From Bicyclus anynana (Eukaryota > Arthropoda > Insecta > Lepidoptera > Nymphalidae): a stretch of 64,000 bases of DNA. The translations under genes were made by a program, and so were the position numbers. The notes below the pieces were generated by a model. That model was not told the origin of the DNA and did not search any database. It saw only the letters and a list, made by a program, of their open reading frames with translations. The DNA is taken from assembly GCF_947172395.1 (NCBI RefSeq), contig NC_069104.1, positions 8,769,355-8,833,354 of the forward strand. The letters run 5' to 3'. Below, piece after piece: positions 12,301 through 24,400 of the stretch. Numbering within the stretch: position 1 is the stretch's first letter; every line of letters starts with the position of its first letter.

Positions 12301-14727
12301 TACACAGAGCTCCTCTTCCATGTTGGCTCATGAGCCCCTATATGTTGCCTAGAAGAGATAGCTAGGAGAGACAGGCCAGTACAACAGTATACTAATAAAA
12401 ACACCACACATATGAGTACTTACACTTGCAGATGAATCTTGGTAATTACTCTCATTGGTGACCATTTTCATAAGTTGTTCATCCCTTCTTTTATAGTAAT
12501 CCAAATCTGATTTCAGACATTTCCGAGTTCTGCCCAAAAAATCAGTAAACTCAATCCTGTGAACCAAATTCAATGAATTATACATTTAAACACATGTTTC
12601 AATCTTGTAAGCCTTCTATGACAATTTGTAACAGATTAACATTTGCTTAGAATAATGTCAACTAACCAATCACCCTGGTCTTCTTCAAATGGCGCCTGTA
12701 TCTCTTCTTCAGGCTCGGGTTCTGGTCTAGATGCTGTCTCTTGTTTTTTACTTTTAAAGTCAACAAGAAAGTGTCCAGCTAACTGTGAATCACCAGCCCC
12801 ATCTTCCAAATGTTTGTACAACTCAGCTTTTTTTTCTAACACTTGTCTATAACAGAAAGTCAATCCTAATTTTTAAACATTATTAACAAATTAAACAATT
12901 ACACTGTAGTTGGAAATACAGTGGAGCAGTGGAAGTCGCTGGAGGAGGCCTATGCCGAAAGGCACACTATGTTAAGAGATATTCTTTAAAAAAAAAATGA
13001 AAACAAAATGTATTGTATATATAATTGTAATTTCTTAACACAGAATAAAGGGCTTATTATTATTATTATTATTATTATTATAGTTGGAAATACTGGTCTG
13101 GGATGGATATGACGTCGCTCGATCTCGTGTTGGCTCATGCCGACGCTAGGTGGCGCGACTTGTTTCGTAAAGAGTAGGGATTTAGAGAGGGGTAGACATC
13201 AGTTGGCGGGAACTACTTGCGATATGAGACGCACAGTCCACATTTCTTGTTGTGTAATTCTTTCAACATTGGTTGCCTACTGTATTAAGTGGTCCATATC
13301 AGCAATTCTGAATATACTAATATGGCGACAGGCCTCATGTGTACTGTGACCCGCAAATACCTCTTAGTTACTTAAGAGTAAAATATACAAAACGGTTGTA
13401 AGACCTGTCCTGCTGTATGGATCAGAATGTTGGGTGAAAGGGATGAATAGTAAACGAATGCATGTTTTTTTTTTTATTATTCTTTACAAGTTAGCCCTTG
13501 ACTACAATCTCACCTGATGGTAAGTGATAATGCAGTCTAAGGTGGAGGCAGGCTAACTTGTTAGGAGGACAATGAAAATCCATACCCCTTTTCGGTTTCT
13601 ACATGACATCGTACTGGAACGCTAAATCGCTTGGCAGTACGTCTTTTTGGATGTGTGGTGTGACAAGAGTAGATAAAATAAAGAATGAGTATATAAGAGG
13701 AAGTCTGAAGATGGCGCCAGTGACAGAAAAATTTAAGGAGTAGAAGGTTAGCTTGGTATGGACATGTAATGCGTAGGGAGGAAAGTCATATTACTAGAAA
13801 AATGTTGAATGTGCAAGTGGAAGGACATAAGAGGAGAGGAAGACCAAAGAAGAGATGGTTGGATTGTGTGAAAGAGGACATGTGTGTAAAAGGAGTAGAT
13901 AATGTGTTGGTGAGTAATAGAGACAAACGGAAAAGATTGACATATTTTTCCGAACCCACTTAAGTGGGACAAGGTTAAGGAGATGATGATCAGCAATTGT
14001 GAATATACCTAGTAATATGTTGCTTTATAACAACAGTATTATCTTGTTTCAAAGTAAATTACTTGAAAACCACATGATAAACTGTTAAGCCTTTGTAGCC
14101 ATGTTCTGTAGGCAGTGGTATGTGCAGTGGATTTACAAAACGGAGGTCCTGGGTTTGATCTCCAGCTGGGCCAATTGAGGTTTTCTTAATTAGGCCAGGT
14201 CTGGCTGGTGGGCCGTGGCTAGTTACCACCCTACCAGCAAAGATGTGCTACAAAGCATTTCGGTATGATGTTGTGTAGAGATTGAAAGGGGTGTGGATTC
14301 ATTCTACTCCTAACAAGTCAGCCTGCTTCCATCATCATCATTTACCATCAAGTGAGATTGTAGTCAAGGGCTAGTAAAGAATATAAAAAAAAGAAAGTTA
14401 CTTTGCTTTCCTGCAAGCTTCATATTCTTCTACATCCACAGCTTTTAACTTGTCTTTGAAACTGGTTGTTGATGTTTTATTTTCACTTTTACTCTCACTT
14501 TCAGCAGATCGATGGGCTGGCTTAAATAGTTCTAAATTGTGCTTTGGCAGATGTTTCTTTTCCAAAACCTCCTCTTGTTTTTTAAGCAACTCTGCTTTTA
14601 AACTTAATAACTGAAAAAAATTCGATGGATACATGATCAAATTAAATATATATTTAAACGTTCATAATTATTTTTTACTCACTGTTGATTTGTTGAATAG
14701 TATTTTCTTTGTAGGTTGATCATTCAT
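9379..14727 (-). CDS. CCDC174: Coiled-coil domain-containing protein 174 (DUF4078 family), complete
   Basis: Seven exons on the minus strand: 14683-14727 (ATG), 14402-14610, 12667-12846, 12424-12556, 11653-11806, 10874-11095 and 9379-10139 (stop). All junctions are GT..AG and phases match, giving 567 aa (human CCDC174 is somewhat shorter). Recognised parts are the N-terminal lysine-rich helix with VLEKKAELYKHL, the DWIEFTDFLGRTRKC segment split over exons 3 and 4, and the HYQDLLFDEARIHGVGYFAFS junction of exons 5-6. The last is the core of DUF4078. A run of Arg/Lys/Glu coiled coil follows, then an acidic, proline-containing tail. Known members are nuclear proteins tied to RNA processing and the exon-junction complex. 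The ATG sits about 1.1 kb from the Ubc6 ATG in head-to-head arrangement. SINEs lie against the exon 2 donor and the exon 6 acceptor. Confidence 0.88.
10208..10417 (+). repeat. Family-C variant element, between CCDC174 exons 6 and 7
   Basis: Actaatataataaagctgaa .. tactggtccgatttgcaaaa .. gtgaaaccgcgcggcgtcag ctagtt. Well preserved and close in sequence to the 4.93-kb copy. Confidence 0.75.
11113..11207 (-). repeat. SINE family B fragment beside the CCDC174 exon 6 acceptor
   Basis: Atcatcatcatcagcaaccc..gttgagttgtctcctctcag..gttaggccaatagtccacca. On the minus (sense) strand its GATGATGATG end lies about 15 bp from the AG of the exon 6 acceptor. Confidence 0.75.
11985..12208 (+). repeat. Family-C element, degenerate, CCDC174 intron 4
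   Basis: Gtaaagtttgtgtgtatgtt .. gaacacataggctacttttc .. aattcgcgggcgtccgctag. Confidence 0.55.
12905..13081 (+). mobile_element. 3' end of a non-LTR retrotransposon with ATT microsatellite tail
   Basis: Tggaagtcgctggaggaggc..tatgccgaaaggcacact then an A-run, ..cagaataaagggctt and nine ATT units (13054-13081). A typical 3' terminus of lepidopteran LINEs; no intact frame. Lies in CCDC174 intron 2. Confidence 0.6.
13381..13985 (+). pseudogene. Decayed non-LTR reverse transcriptase C-terminus, split by a SINE
   Basis: Pieces read VRPVLLYGSECWV (13400-13440), then after the nested SINE MCGVTRVDKIKNEYIRGSLK, a stop, and RREESHITRKMLNVQVEGHK with RRGRPKKRWLDCVKEDMCVKG (13770-13900). These are hallmarks of the C-terminal end of RTE/CR1-like reverse transcriptases (LLYGSECW.., GRPKKRW). 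In-frame stops and the insertion make it non-functional. Confidence 0.75.
13469..13648 (-). repeat. SINE family A, 5'-truncated, nested in a retroelement
   Basis: The tail tttacaagttagcccttg through ..cgctaaatcgcttggcagtac interrupts a non-LTR reverse-transcriptase remnant between aaacgaatgcatg and ggatgtgtggtgtgacaa. Confidence 0.8.
14108..14396 (+). repeat. tRNA-derived SINE, family A, touching the CCDC174 exon 2 donor
   Basis: Head ctgtaggcagtggtatgtgc and box B-like gggtttgatctccagctggg, usual body, tail ..gagattgtagtcaagggcta and A-rich end at 14385-14396. The CCDC174 exon 2 donor (minus GTAAC) is at 14396-14401, so the SINE's A-rich end runs right up to it. Confidence 0.8.
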
Positions 14728-15817
14728 CTTAACCACTTTTCAGTGAAAATGAATTACACAAACTCAAAAGCTTTCGTGGTATTGCTAAGTCCAGTTTTTA
14801 ATTAAAGACAATATATTTAAAAGAATACTTTTAAGTTAATGTACTTTAAATGTTTTATTAATTCATTATTTTGATTTATATCGAAAATCGAAATGATTTG
14901 AGATTTGTCATTTGAGACTTTTGTAGATATTTCTATTTTCTCTTCTGTCAGAAGATGTCATCAGTGGACTGTGGTTTTTTTTTTTAATTATTTTACGGCC
15001 CTGGATTGTGAACTGTGGATAATGCGTCGTGGTCGTAGACAAAGAATATATACTGGAGAAGAAGTGAATGTGGCCAGTTATATATACACGAAAACGTTGG
15101 ACATCCCGAGATCAAACTAAGAATTATTACATTGTTGTTAATATGTTTAAAAATATTAAATTCTATTCTATTTCATCAAAAGAACCTTTCTAGAAATATT
15201 CAATTATTAAGATTATTTTTATGGTAAATTGAAAATTACATACTAACGGTTTAAAAAGTAAAATAGTTTAATAATGTTCAATAGCGTTTTATGTTTGTGC
15301 ATAATTGACTTTTTTAAATCGTCATTTTAAATTCGCTCAAAACGCTCCATAAACCGTTTATTAATACAACGCTCGCAAGCAATAATTAATTGAACTTGGG
15401 AAAAATTGTGGTCGTAATCGTTGGGATCGCTTAGTGGAACGTATACATTATTTTAATCAGTCTGAACATTAGAACTTAGAGCCGTAAAACCAGTTTAGAT
15501 GAAAAAAATATTGTTATCGATTGTTTATTTATTTAGCCGTCTGTGGTCTGTCTATGGATGGGTGGTCTATGGTGGTCTATGGCACCAAATTGATTCACAT
15601 CACAGGGTCGTTTTTTTTACTTTACTCATGGTCATCCTAACAAAGTTAACAAACCTTTCGTTGGTGGTGACGACGTCGTATTTTGCAAACAAAGAAATTA
15701 ATCTAAGTTGACCTCACATGATAATAATCATCAAGAAAGAAAATATAAGAGAGCCACAAGACTTACCAATTTGAGTACAATCACAGTCTCAGTAAAGTGA
15801 ATTGATTGTGAAACAAA
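14728..15817. promoter_or_regulatory. Shared intergenic promoter region of CCDC174 (-) and Ubc6 (+)
   Basis: About 1.1 kb separates the two start codons on opposite strands. No TATA box is obvious near either start. An insect-type initiator (CTCAGTA) lies at about 15788-15794, 25-30 bp upstream of the Ubc6 ATG. Short open frames inside (for example near 14905 and 15499) have no coding signature. A bidirectional promoter is an inference from geometry. Confidence 0.4.
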
Positions 15818-18800
15818 ATGTCAACTCCTGCCAGAAGACGTCTGATGAGAGATTTCAAGCGGTAAGTATTTTTGGATTGCTGGGCAATTCGCACTCTTGA
15901 AAATTGCCATTCAGTGCAAACTAACGAAATATTGTGTCGCGCTGATTCATAAAATTACATCACAGTCACCTTCATCGATTTCTATTCTGTTCCACATTCA
16001 TGATTAACAAATTGATTTTACTACTTCCATGTAAGTTTAGCGCGCTATATATGGGTCGGACGTTATATACGTCATTCCTGAACCTACATTTTAATGGATT
16101 TGTAAACATTGACCCAAATATTGCAAACACCCACTTTTTCGTGAATAATGAGAACACCTGATTCACCAAAGTTGATACAGTATTTGTACAAAGTCATCAT
16201 CTTGATTTAAACCTTAATTTGTGTCTCAATGAGGCTCAAAGAGAGGCATCCAGAAGTTAAATTCACAGTGGTAGAATGAGGGTAAACAAACTGATTTAGG
16301 TTAAACTAATAGGCATCAGTAAAAATACCCTATAATCTATGTCATTGTGATCATTAACAACCCATATTCGGCTTACTGTTGAGCACAAGTCTCCTATTAG
16401 AATAAGAGGTGTTAGACCTTAGTCCATCACACTGACCAAATGCAGATTGGCAGACTTCACACACATAGAAAATTAAGAAAATTCAGGTGTGCAGGTTTCC
16501 TCACAATGTTTTTCCTTCACCGTTTGAGACTAGTGATGTTTAATTTCTAAAATGCACATAACTGAAAAATTGGAGGTATATGTCCCGGACCAGATTGAAC
16601 CTACACCCTCTGAATCAAAAACAGGTCATATCCTTTAGGCTAAATATTATATTCTAAGTAAATCTCTTATAATCAAATTATAAATTGTGGTTACAATGAG
16701 AGTGATGAGTTCCGAAAGTCACATGGTATGATGACATATTTAAAAGGTCCAGATTAATGTTCAATGAAAAATGAAAGCATTATTTTATTGTCTCATATTA
16801 AATTATTTATTTTTTCAGCTTACAAGAAGACCCACCGACCGGTGTGTCAGGTGCTCCCACTGATAACAATATTATGATCTGGAATGCTGTGATATTTGGA
16901 CCTCATGATACTCCATTTGAGGATGGTACCTTCAAACTAACAATTGAATTCACAGAGGAGTACCCAAACAAACCTCCAACAGTTAGATTTGTTTCTAAAA
17001 TGTTTCATCCCAATGTATATGCTGATGGTGGGATTTGTTTAGACATATTACAAAACAGATGGAGTCCAACCTATGATGTGTCGGCCATTTTAACCTCAAT
17101 ACAGGTAAACCAATAAGTATTTATTCTATTTTAGAAATAAAATCATTAGTTAATCATAAATAAAATCAGTAGTTGACATATCAAATTTAATATAAACATT
17201 ATTAATTTCGCATAGTACATGGATTAAGGGAGCAAAATATATTGATATTTGATATTAATTAATAATAGTAAAAGATTTCTTGCAAAACTCAATTTATAAA
17301 TCATGTATTTTTTCAGCTTTTTACAATGTTACTTGATGTACTAAACATCAAACAAATTTTTAATTTTTTGTTAAATGCTTTGTTGGTAAGGGATTTGTTA
17401 TAATGACGTCATGACACAGTCGAAATATAGACCATCATGACCAACAGGCATTTTGGCTCACATTATCAAAAAATTATTTAATAATTAAAATGTTCATGTA
17501 ATGTTTCATGTAGTAAAATGATAGTGAACTATACTTATGAGACCATTTAAAAATAAATGTCAACTATTATCTAGTCAGCCTATTAGGCTGTTGCTGGCAA
17601 CATCCTATTAGTAACATCAGGTGTGAAAGTCAAAGGCCAACATCATACCAAAGAAAAACAAATCTTGAGAAACTACAAAGGTATCCCGTAATGCATTATG
17701 TTATATGGAAAATGGGAATAATAATTTGTAATACACTTATACAATGCTGAGTTTATTTATGATGATCTAATAATTCTAATATGAACCTTTGTATGAACAT
17801 AAACATTTCATATGTTAAAGTTATTCACTTTATGAATTTAAGCAGCTCCTTTCTGGAATTCTGTACTAATGTTAGTAGTAATAGCTAAAAATTTGGTGGT
17901 GTTACATTTCCATAAATCAAGATAGCATGCCAAGTCTTCAGTCCTTGAATAAAATCTGATAGTGAATGTTACAGAGATTAACATTCCCTTGTTTATAATA
18001 TCCTATAGTAAGCCCACCAACCAGTATGTAGTACCAGCATGGTGTATCAAAACTCCAAATACTACATCTATAATGAGAGTGGCCTGGCCCTGTAAGATTA
18101 AGTAAAATAGGATGATGACGAGGTATATAGATAAAACTTTAAAAGTGATTTTTTTTTTTAAAAGAATATTTGCCATATTTTTTATAATATGACCAGTATT
18201 CTCATTTCCCCTCCAACTAGTCGGGAAAGACTGTGCTAGGAGTGGGTACGACAATAGACCAACGGGGTGGGGATCGAACCACCACCCTTCGGTGATGAGT
18301 CCAACTGCAAAAGCTTAAGAATTTGAGAGAGGAATATCTTTTCCATGCATTCTGTCTAGGTTATAAAGTTCTTAAAACAACATTAATGCTAAAGAATCAT
18401 TACTGACTAAATCTGTGAAGTAGTAGGTAACAATACCTATTGTTTCATTATTTATGAAACAATATATGCCTTGTATATAGCTATTAAATCAAATGAATCA
18501 CAGCAAAATTGTGGGTTTTTTGCCGAGCCTAGTGAGTCATTCAAATTCTTCATCTTATGAATTTAATATTTATGACTATTTTTGCACTTCTACTGACCGC
18601 CCATTGACATTAATGAAAGATAATTGAAATAACATAAACTTTATACTAAAGCCATAGTCAAGGAGTACTGTTTACCAAGAAACCAATTAAAAATGATTGT
18701 ATAAATCGCAAGTCATTTCACACCTAGTAATAGTATACACATGAAATTTCATCTAAATTAGTCCAGCTATTTAGCAGGCATAATACCTGGACTACAATCT

Positions 18801-19161
18801 CACTTGTTGGTAAATGATTATGCAATCTAAGATGGAAGCAGCCTATAAGGAGGAGGATGTAAATCCACACTTTTTCCGGTTTCTACAGGACATCGTACCT
18901 GAATGTTAAATCTCTTGGCGGTATGTCTTTGTCAATATGTTGGTAACTCACCATGCCGGCAGTCTCCCATCAGCCAAATCTAACAAACTCATATTTATTT
19001 ATGTTAGCTAATACATGATATTATTTTCATTACAGTCGTTGTTAAGTGACCCAAATCCCAACTCCCCGGCGAACTCCATGGCTGCACAACTATACAAGGA
19101 GAATCGGAGGGAATATGAAAAACGTGTCAAAGCTTGTGTGGAACAGTCGTTTATTGATTAG
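15818..19161 (+). CDS. Ubc6: Ubiquitin-conjugating enzyme E2, Rad6/UBE2A class, complete
   Basis: Three exons: 15818-15861 (MSTPARRRLMRDFKR), 16819-17104 and 19036-19161 (stop TAG). The joined frame is exactly 151 aa, the length known for insect Ubc6/UbcD6. The UBC fold is intact: the HPN motif is at residues 78-80, catalytic Cys88 is in GGICLDILQNRW, and the invariant PTYDVSAILTSIQ follows. The end lacks the acidic tail of yeast Rad6, as in animal orthologues. The enzyme takes ubiquitin from E1 and, with Bre1- or Rad18-type E3 ligases, monoubiquitinates histone H2B and PCNA. H2B ubiquitination is known to promote H3K4 methylation, the mark made by trithorax-class enzymes such as the one encoded 12 kb away. 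Intron 1 holds a family-B SINE, and intron 2 holds family-A and MITE remnants. Confidence 0.97.
16348..16640 (-). repeat. tRNA-derived SINE, family B (reverse), Ubc6 intron 1
   Basis: Gtgatcattaacaacccata..cactgaccaaatgcagattgg..accgtttgagactagtgatg..ggaccagattgaacctacac..; the full body is recognisable but worn. Confidence 0.75.
18005..18310 (-). repeat. Composite short retroelement remnant with tRNA-like end
   Basis: 18030-18120 has ..tactacatctataatgagag.. and aggatgatgacgagg. 18200-18300 has ctaggagtgggtacgacaat and ggggatcgaaccaccaccct, a box-B complement. Both resemble parts of lepidopteran SINEs unlike families A and B. Confidence 0.45.
18785..18985 (-). repeat. SINE family A tail (headless)
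   Basis: Ctggactacaatctcacttg.. to ..ccatcagccaaatctaaca in Ubc6 intron 2. It ends with the same ccaaatctaac junction seen at 6.44 kb rather than the tRNA head. Confidence 0.65.
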
Positions 19162-19440
19162 CACAGGCTTATAGAGTTGAAATGTACACATTGTTTGGAA
19201 CTGTGCTAGCATCGGCATCCATCTTACAAAGTCATTGGGACATGTGTATAAGTTATAATTAATTAATATTTAATCATCGTACACTGGGCACTGCCATTGC
19301 ATGGCAGTTAGATATGGAACGAACATTTTTGAATCATATAATGTCACCCGTAGAATAATATTGTGATACAATATATTAATCAACATTAGAATATGTATTA
19401 TAACACATTAAAAAAATAGATGGTTGGATTACATACATTT

Positions 19441-19865
19441 AATAACATAGTAATAGTGAATTTGAACATTTTTCAAGTGTAATTTGTGTACTGTCATTTA
19501 AAAAATTTATTGTGTACACAGCACACCCAAAGGTGTTGTTCTAGTTTTACGTAAGCATTATGTATGTAGGGAGCGGGGGGTTATTGCTTTGCTTATTTTT
19601 GATGATATGATGGTTAGGGGACTATGGTGATTAAACCCTACGGATTGCATACAAATAATAACATAGTAATAGTGAATTTAAACATTTTTCAACTGTACTT
19701 TGTGTACTGTGATTTAAAAAATTAATTGTGTACACATACGAGCACACCCAAAGGTGTTGTTCTAGTTTTATGTCAAGCCTTAGGTATGTAGGGATCGGGG
19801 ATCTTTGCTTATTTTTGATGACATGAGGGGAGGGGAGTATAGTGATTAACCCTACACACTATGCT
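19441..19865 (+). repeat. Two-copy tandem duplication, period 216 bp
   Basis: Copy 1 is 19441-19656 and copy 2 is 19657 to about 19865. Both start aataacatagtaatagtgaa and share gcacacccaaaggtgttgtt, cttatttttgatga and a closing gattaaccctac-like stretch. The copies differ by scattered substitutions and short indels, so the event is not recent. Confidence 0.85.
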
Positions 19866-20264
19866 TGAAAATAAAACACATTCGAAGATTCCCAAGAGTG
19901 AAAAAAGTGCATAGAACAATGTTTACGTAAGGATGAAAGGGACTGTAAGAACTACTTACTTTTGCTGACAAACAACCCTCCCCCCGTGTCAGCAAATGTT
20001 TGTAGGGGTAAATAATTGTAATAAATCTGCTTACATATTACTTGAATAGCAAAATTTCAATCAATATTTTTATTATTTCATAGAAATTAATAAGAAAATA
20101 TTTTTATTATAAATGTTTATCATTTCTTCAATTGTAGTTTCCTCAAGAAGAGTTGTGAATTCCTATGTACTATTGCTTATTAATCATTATAATCAATACT
20201 TAACTCCTAATTATTGTTCAACACTTGCATATGTTTTAGCTGATAACTGACCCAGTTGGTAGTA

Positions 20265-20418
20265 TAACAGTGGAATGCACATTCTAGGGGCACCTCTAGG
20301 AAATCATTCACCGGTTGAGTGTCAAATTCTCAAACAAATACAAGGTTAAATTTGACACTCAGTAGCTGAATGATCCTCTGGGGGTGCCCCTACAACGTCT
20401 ACGAATTCCACTATATAG
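20265..20418. repeat. Inverted-repeat element (MITE-like hairpin)
   Basis: The arms begin aggggcacctctagg.. at 20286 and end ..ctgggggtgcccct at 20391, with the inner parts tgaatgat/atcattca and gagtgtcaaatt/aatttgacactc also complementary. Outer flanks agtggaat and attccact extend the symmetry. The arms are about 55-60 bp and imperfect. No coding content. Confidence 0.6.
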
Positions 20419-21461
20419 TAGTATCACTCTTAATATTTGTCTTCATAATATAACTAGATATGCTTTCGTTTATAACCACTGCATCTTTGGAGTTCAGGAT
20501 TTGTGATTATTACTAATCGACATTGTTATTTCTTGTGAATAATAAATATACCTATGCAATAAATGATAAATCTTTTTTAAGTATTAAAATATATTTATTT
20601 CAATTACTGCAATGTTTACTAATTATAATTAGTATGAGCAATTTTATAAAATTTACTTTTACAAATACACTTTTGAATTATTAATGTATTGTATTTTATT
20701 CAAAATTACACATAAGATTACTTGAATATTGCAATACCAATGTGAAAGATGTCCCAATGAAGGAAATTGTTGAAGCTACATTTCACAAGAGTGTGGTTCC
20801 CAGATACCACTTTTACAAATAGGTGTGTGTATAATGTTTGTCATCTAGTAAATATTATTTTTGGTTTTGATTTGTGTTTTAATTAACTCTGTTCCTGTTT
20901 TAAAGTGATTGGAATCAACATTATTTATAACAATTACCGCAAATTACTTAACCCAACTCCAAAAAATAATTATTAATTTTTACTAGACTTAATAGTATCC
21001 AGTCAAATTGATATTAATTATTTGTTATATAAACATATATATTTCATATATGATTAAATCTTATATTTAAAAAAGTATAAAAAGCGATAATAAATACACA
21101 TTAAAAAATATTCAAGAAAGATATTTCTGTCCCTGCTTTTCATGTGATATAAATATGAAGGAAACTATTAGTTTAAAAATAATAGTTATTGACTTAATTT
21201 TTAATGGCAAAAGTAAAAGCTGTAGTAATTTTTTTATAAGACACAACATTATTATGATTTTTTTATCTATTAAAGTTTGTTAGTCTTAACAACAATCAAT
21301 CTTACTATCAACTACAATCTAATACACAGGTAAAAAGCCATTAATAGACAATTTATATATAGAGGTTCTGAAAAGACCTATTTTGATATAAATTGTGATT
21401 TCCCAACAAACACACATTAGTTTGAAGTATGTGACCAAAATCACATATAAGTAGGCAACCA

Positions 21462-24400
21462 TCATCTAGTCTTAAGATCCTCTTTCACTTTATAAATTAA
21501 AAGTTCCATACACACAGTAGCATCTTCAGCACTGTCATGTCCGTCAACAGAGTTTTGTATAATCTTTTTCAAGTACTCCGATGATAGATTTCTCAAGGCC
21601 CTTTTGTATGGAGGTCCCATTTTATGGGGATACAAAACACTTGTATCTATTACTGTATCATGAATGAGTTTCAGTGCTTTAAAATCAGATTCTAAACTAT
21701 GACCTATTAATATAGTTTTACTATTAAACATGGTAAGCAGTGTTGCTTGCACGTTGAGTAATGTTGTTCTTACTTCTGACATTTGTTCTTCTGTGATGCC
21801 AGAATATCTAGTATTGTAATCAATTATTGGATGCAAAGGTTTAACGAGAGTTTCATACACAACCTTACATGCAGAATTAATTACGGTAACTCTAGTTAAA
21901 TCTAAGCCCTGTGTCGTGTAGCACATTTCACAATCCAATGAATATACACCATAATCGTCCATGTCGTGCTCTGGAGGTAATGTTTTCACATATCCTTTTA
22001 AGTTTTCAAAGTCCACATATTCATACACATGACTTGAAGCTATGCAACACCCATCAGATGTGCCGTCTTGACTGCAGCATTGGTACCGTACTTCACCTCT
22101 AATTCTGTATTTATTATTCGGATGATAAATACACTCTTCTTTGAATGTTGGTAAACCTTTTTTATCCACAGTATAAGTCTTTTTACATCGACAACACGTT
22201 CTCACGTATCCTTTGGGAGGAGTTTGTTTGTTTTGTCCGTGAATAATAGCTCTCCCTTTCACACCACTACTATGTGGTCTGGGAAAACCATTTTGTATCA
22301 GTTGTTCTTCTGTTAGTATCCATTTTTTGATGTTATCATAAAACTTTGCACCTGTAAATTGTTGGGGGTCTTCGAAATTCCTTCTAATTTTACTTTCTAT
22401 ACTCCAAGAGCCAGTGTTTGATTTACTCACTGTGCCTGGTATTTGTTTGCCGGGTGTAATCTCACATCCAGATTTCTTGACACCATTACATTCGAGAACC
22501 TCTTTTTTGAGCCTGCTGATAGCAAGAACTGCTGAATTTTTGTATATTTGCACAGTGGAGCACTTTTTACTAGTCGCTAACTCCTCTTGTTGTGCTCTGG
22601 CATAAGCGTCAGTTGCAGAAATATAAATCTTTAAACAATTGTCAATCATCATGTTTAAATATGTGGACCTAATATTTGCTGGTATTTTTGAGCCAAGTGG
22701 TTCTAAAACACCTGGCCTATCTATAAATTTTTCACTTGGTATGTGAGCTACCCTCTGAGTACCCTTTTTTACAGTTTGTGTTATTGTGCAACTAGAAGAA
22801 GGATCACTTTTATTTGCAGACATTGTACTGGGTGCTATGACTTTCTTTGCAGTCAACATGGTCGATGCATAAGGTACATGAGCGATACGAATTTTGGAAA
22901 CGCTTGAACTAGGAGGTGGAGAATTGAAAATAGCCTTTGTAACCTCTGGCTTTTGAACTAATCTTATAGAATTATCACTTTCACTAGCACTTTTGGACGC
23001 ATGGAATTCCCTTACTTTAGCTAAACGTTCAGCCATAGCTTGTGCTGCACTAACTTTAAAATCTGGTTTTATAGGTGCTTTAGGTATTATTTTAATATTC
23101 TTATCAACTGTTCTAGAAATTCTTTTTTTAGTGGGTATGTATTCCTCAACATCAGGCTCATTTTCTATTTTGTCTTTACTCTCTTCACTATTATGTGATA
23201 GCTTGGTAGGAACATATTCTTCAAATATTTTTTTACATTGCAGTGCAATGGTTTCCTCGTCCGACTCTGACAATTCATTTAATTCCTCTTCAAAATTGTC
23301 ATCATAATTATGATTGTCTTCATCATTTGTAATTTTTCGTGCACTGCTTTCATGTCTGTCCTTACGTTTATCTTTTTTGTCTTTTGATTCTTTAGAACGG
23401 CTATGCGACTTATGGCTTTTGCTATTACTTTGTTTATCATTGTTGTTCTCATGTTTTGAGGGTTTTGATGAATTATTTTTAGAATGTTTTGAATGAGAGT
23501 GTGATTTTTTGTCTGATTTGTTATTCTTTTCATGCCTATTTTTATCCTTGCTAGAACTTTTTTGATTACTCTTCTTGTCAGATGATTTCCTATCGTTTTT
23601 GTCTTTGTCATGACGTTTTTCTTTTCTTTCTACTGATCTACTTCTTGATTTTTTGTCAGTTGTCTTTGATGATTTCTCTTTGTCAGATTTAATTTTTTCA
23701 GGCTTAACACATTCATTAGTTGTAGTGTTAGTTTTTGGACTTTTTTCCTCAGGTTCCTTTTTTTCATTCTTTTGAGAAATAGGTTTTTCTGTTTTTTCTT
23801 CATCCAAGATTTGATCTAAAATATCAAACTCTGGTCCTAGATCATCAAGTCCATTGAGGTCACCGGAGAGCTTCCTTTTTTTAACATCTGGCTCTTCCTC
23901 ATCACTAGAGAAGCATGGAACTAAAGACCTCGGTGTTGGCTGATATGTAACTGAAGATTGAACACTTTTAACTTTAGCTGGTTTATATTCTAATATTTTT
24001 TTCTTGCTCACAGTTTTATCTGAGGGTACATAATTAACTGTCGAGTTCTGGGACTCTTTAGGTTTATATTCTGGTATTGTCTTTTCAGTACCTGGTAAAT
24101 ATTTTTCCCCCGATTCTGTCGAACCTTTAGGAGTGTATGGATCAAGCTGGGCCTTTTCTGAACCTGGATTATACTGTGCTGGTGGCAAATATGTGAATAC
24201 CTGAGTACCATTTGTGTCTACAGGTCTTTTGATGGGTATGCTAGCTGGTTTTCTGGGCGTGTACGGTACTGGTATGTGTCTCCGTTTTTGTTCATTATTA
24301 TCATCAATGTTTTCAGATTCGATGTGGTTAATTTTGTTTAGTTCGGCAATCGGGGTCGGGTTGTAGGTCACTTTAGACGAAACGGGCTGGCCAGCGTTCA

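Larger units (their letters stand above)
19162..21461. other. 3' region between Ubc6 and REXO1
   Basis: A 2.3-kb tail-to-tail interval without a gene. It probably contains the Ubc6 3' UTR (candidate AATAAA near 19869), a 216-bp tandem duplication (19441-19865), an inverted-repeat element (20265-20418) and the REXO1 3' UTR (minus-strand AATAAA near 20695 as plus TTTATT). The rest is plain AT-rich sequence. Confidence 0.5.

Noticed and set aside
13054..13081. ATT array as a CRISPR-like or satellite repeat
   Set aside because: A simple trinucleotide tail of a LINE end; no spacers.
14905..15120. 71-codon frame between CCDC174 and Ubc6
   Set aside because: Lies in the intergenic promoter region; no recognisable domain, donor or conservation clue.
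15499..15711. 70-codon hydrophobic frame upstream of Ubc6
   Set aside because: Low-complexity Trp/Tyr/Gly run from a ggtctatgg repeat in the promoter interval.
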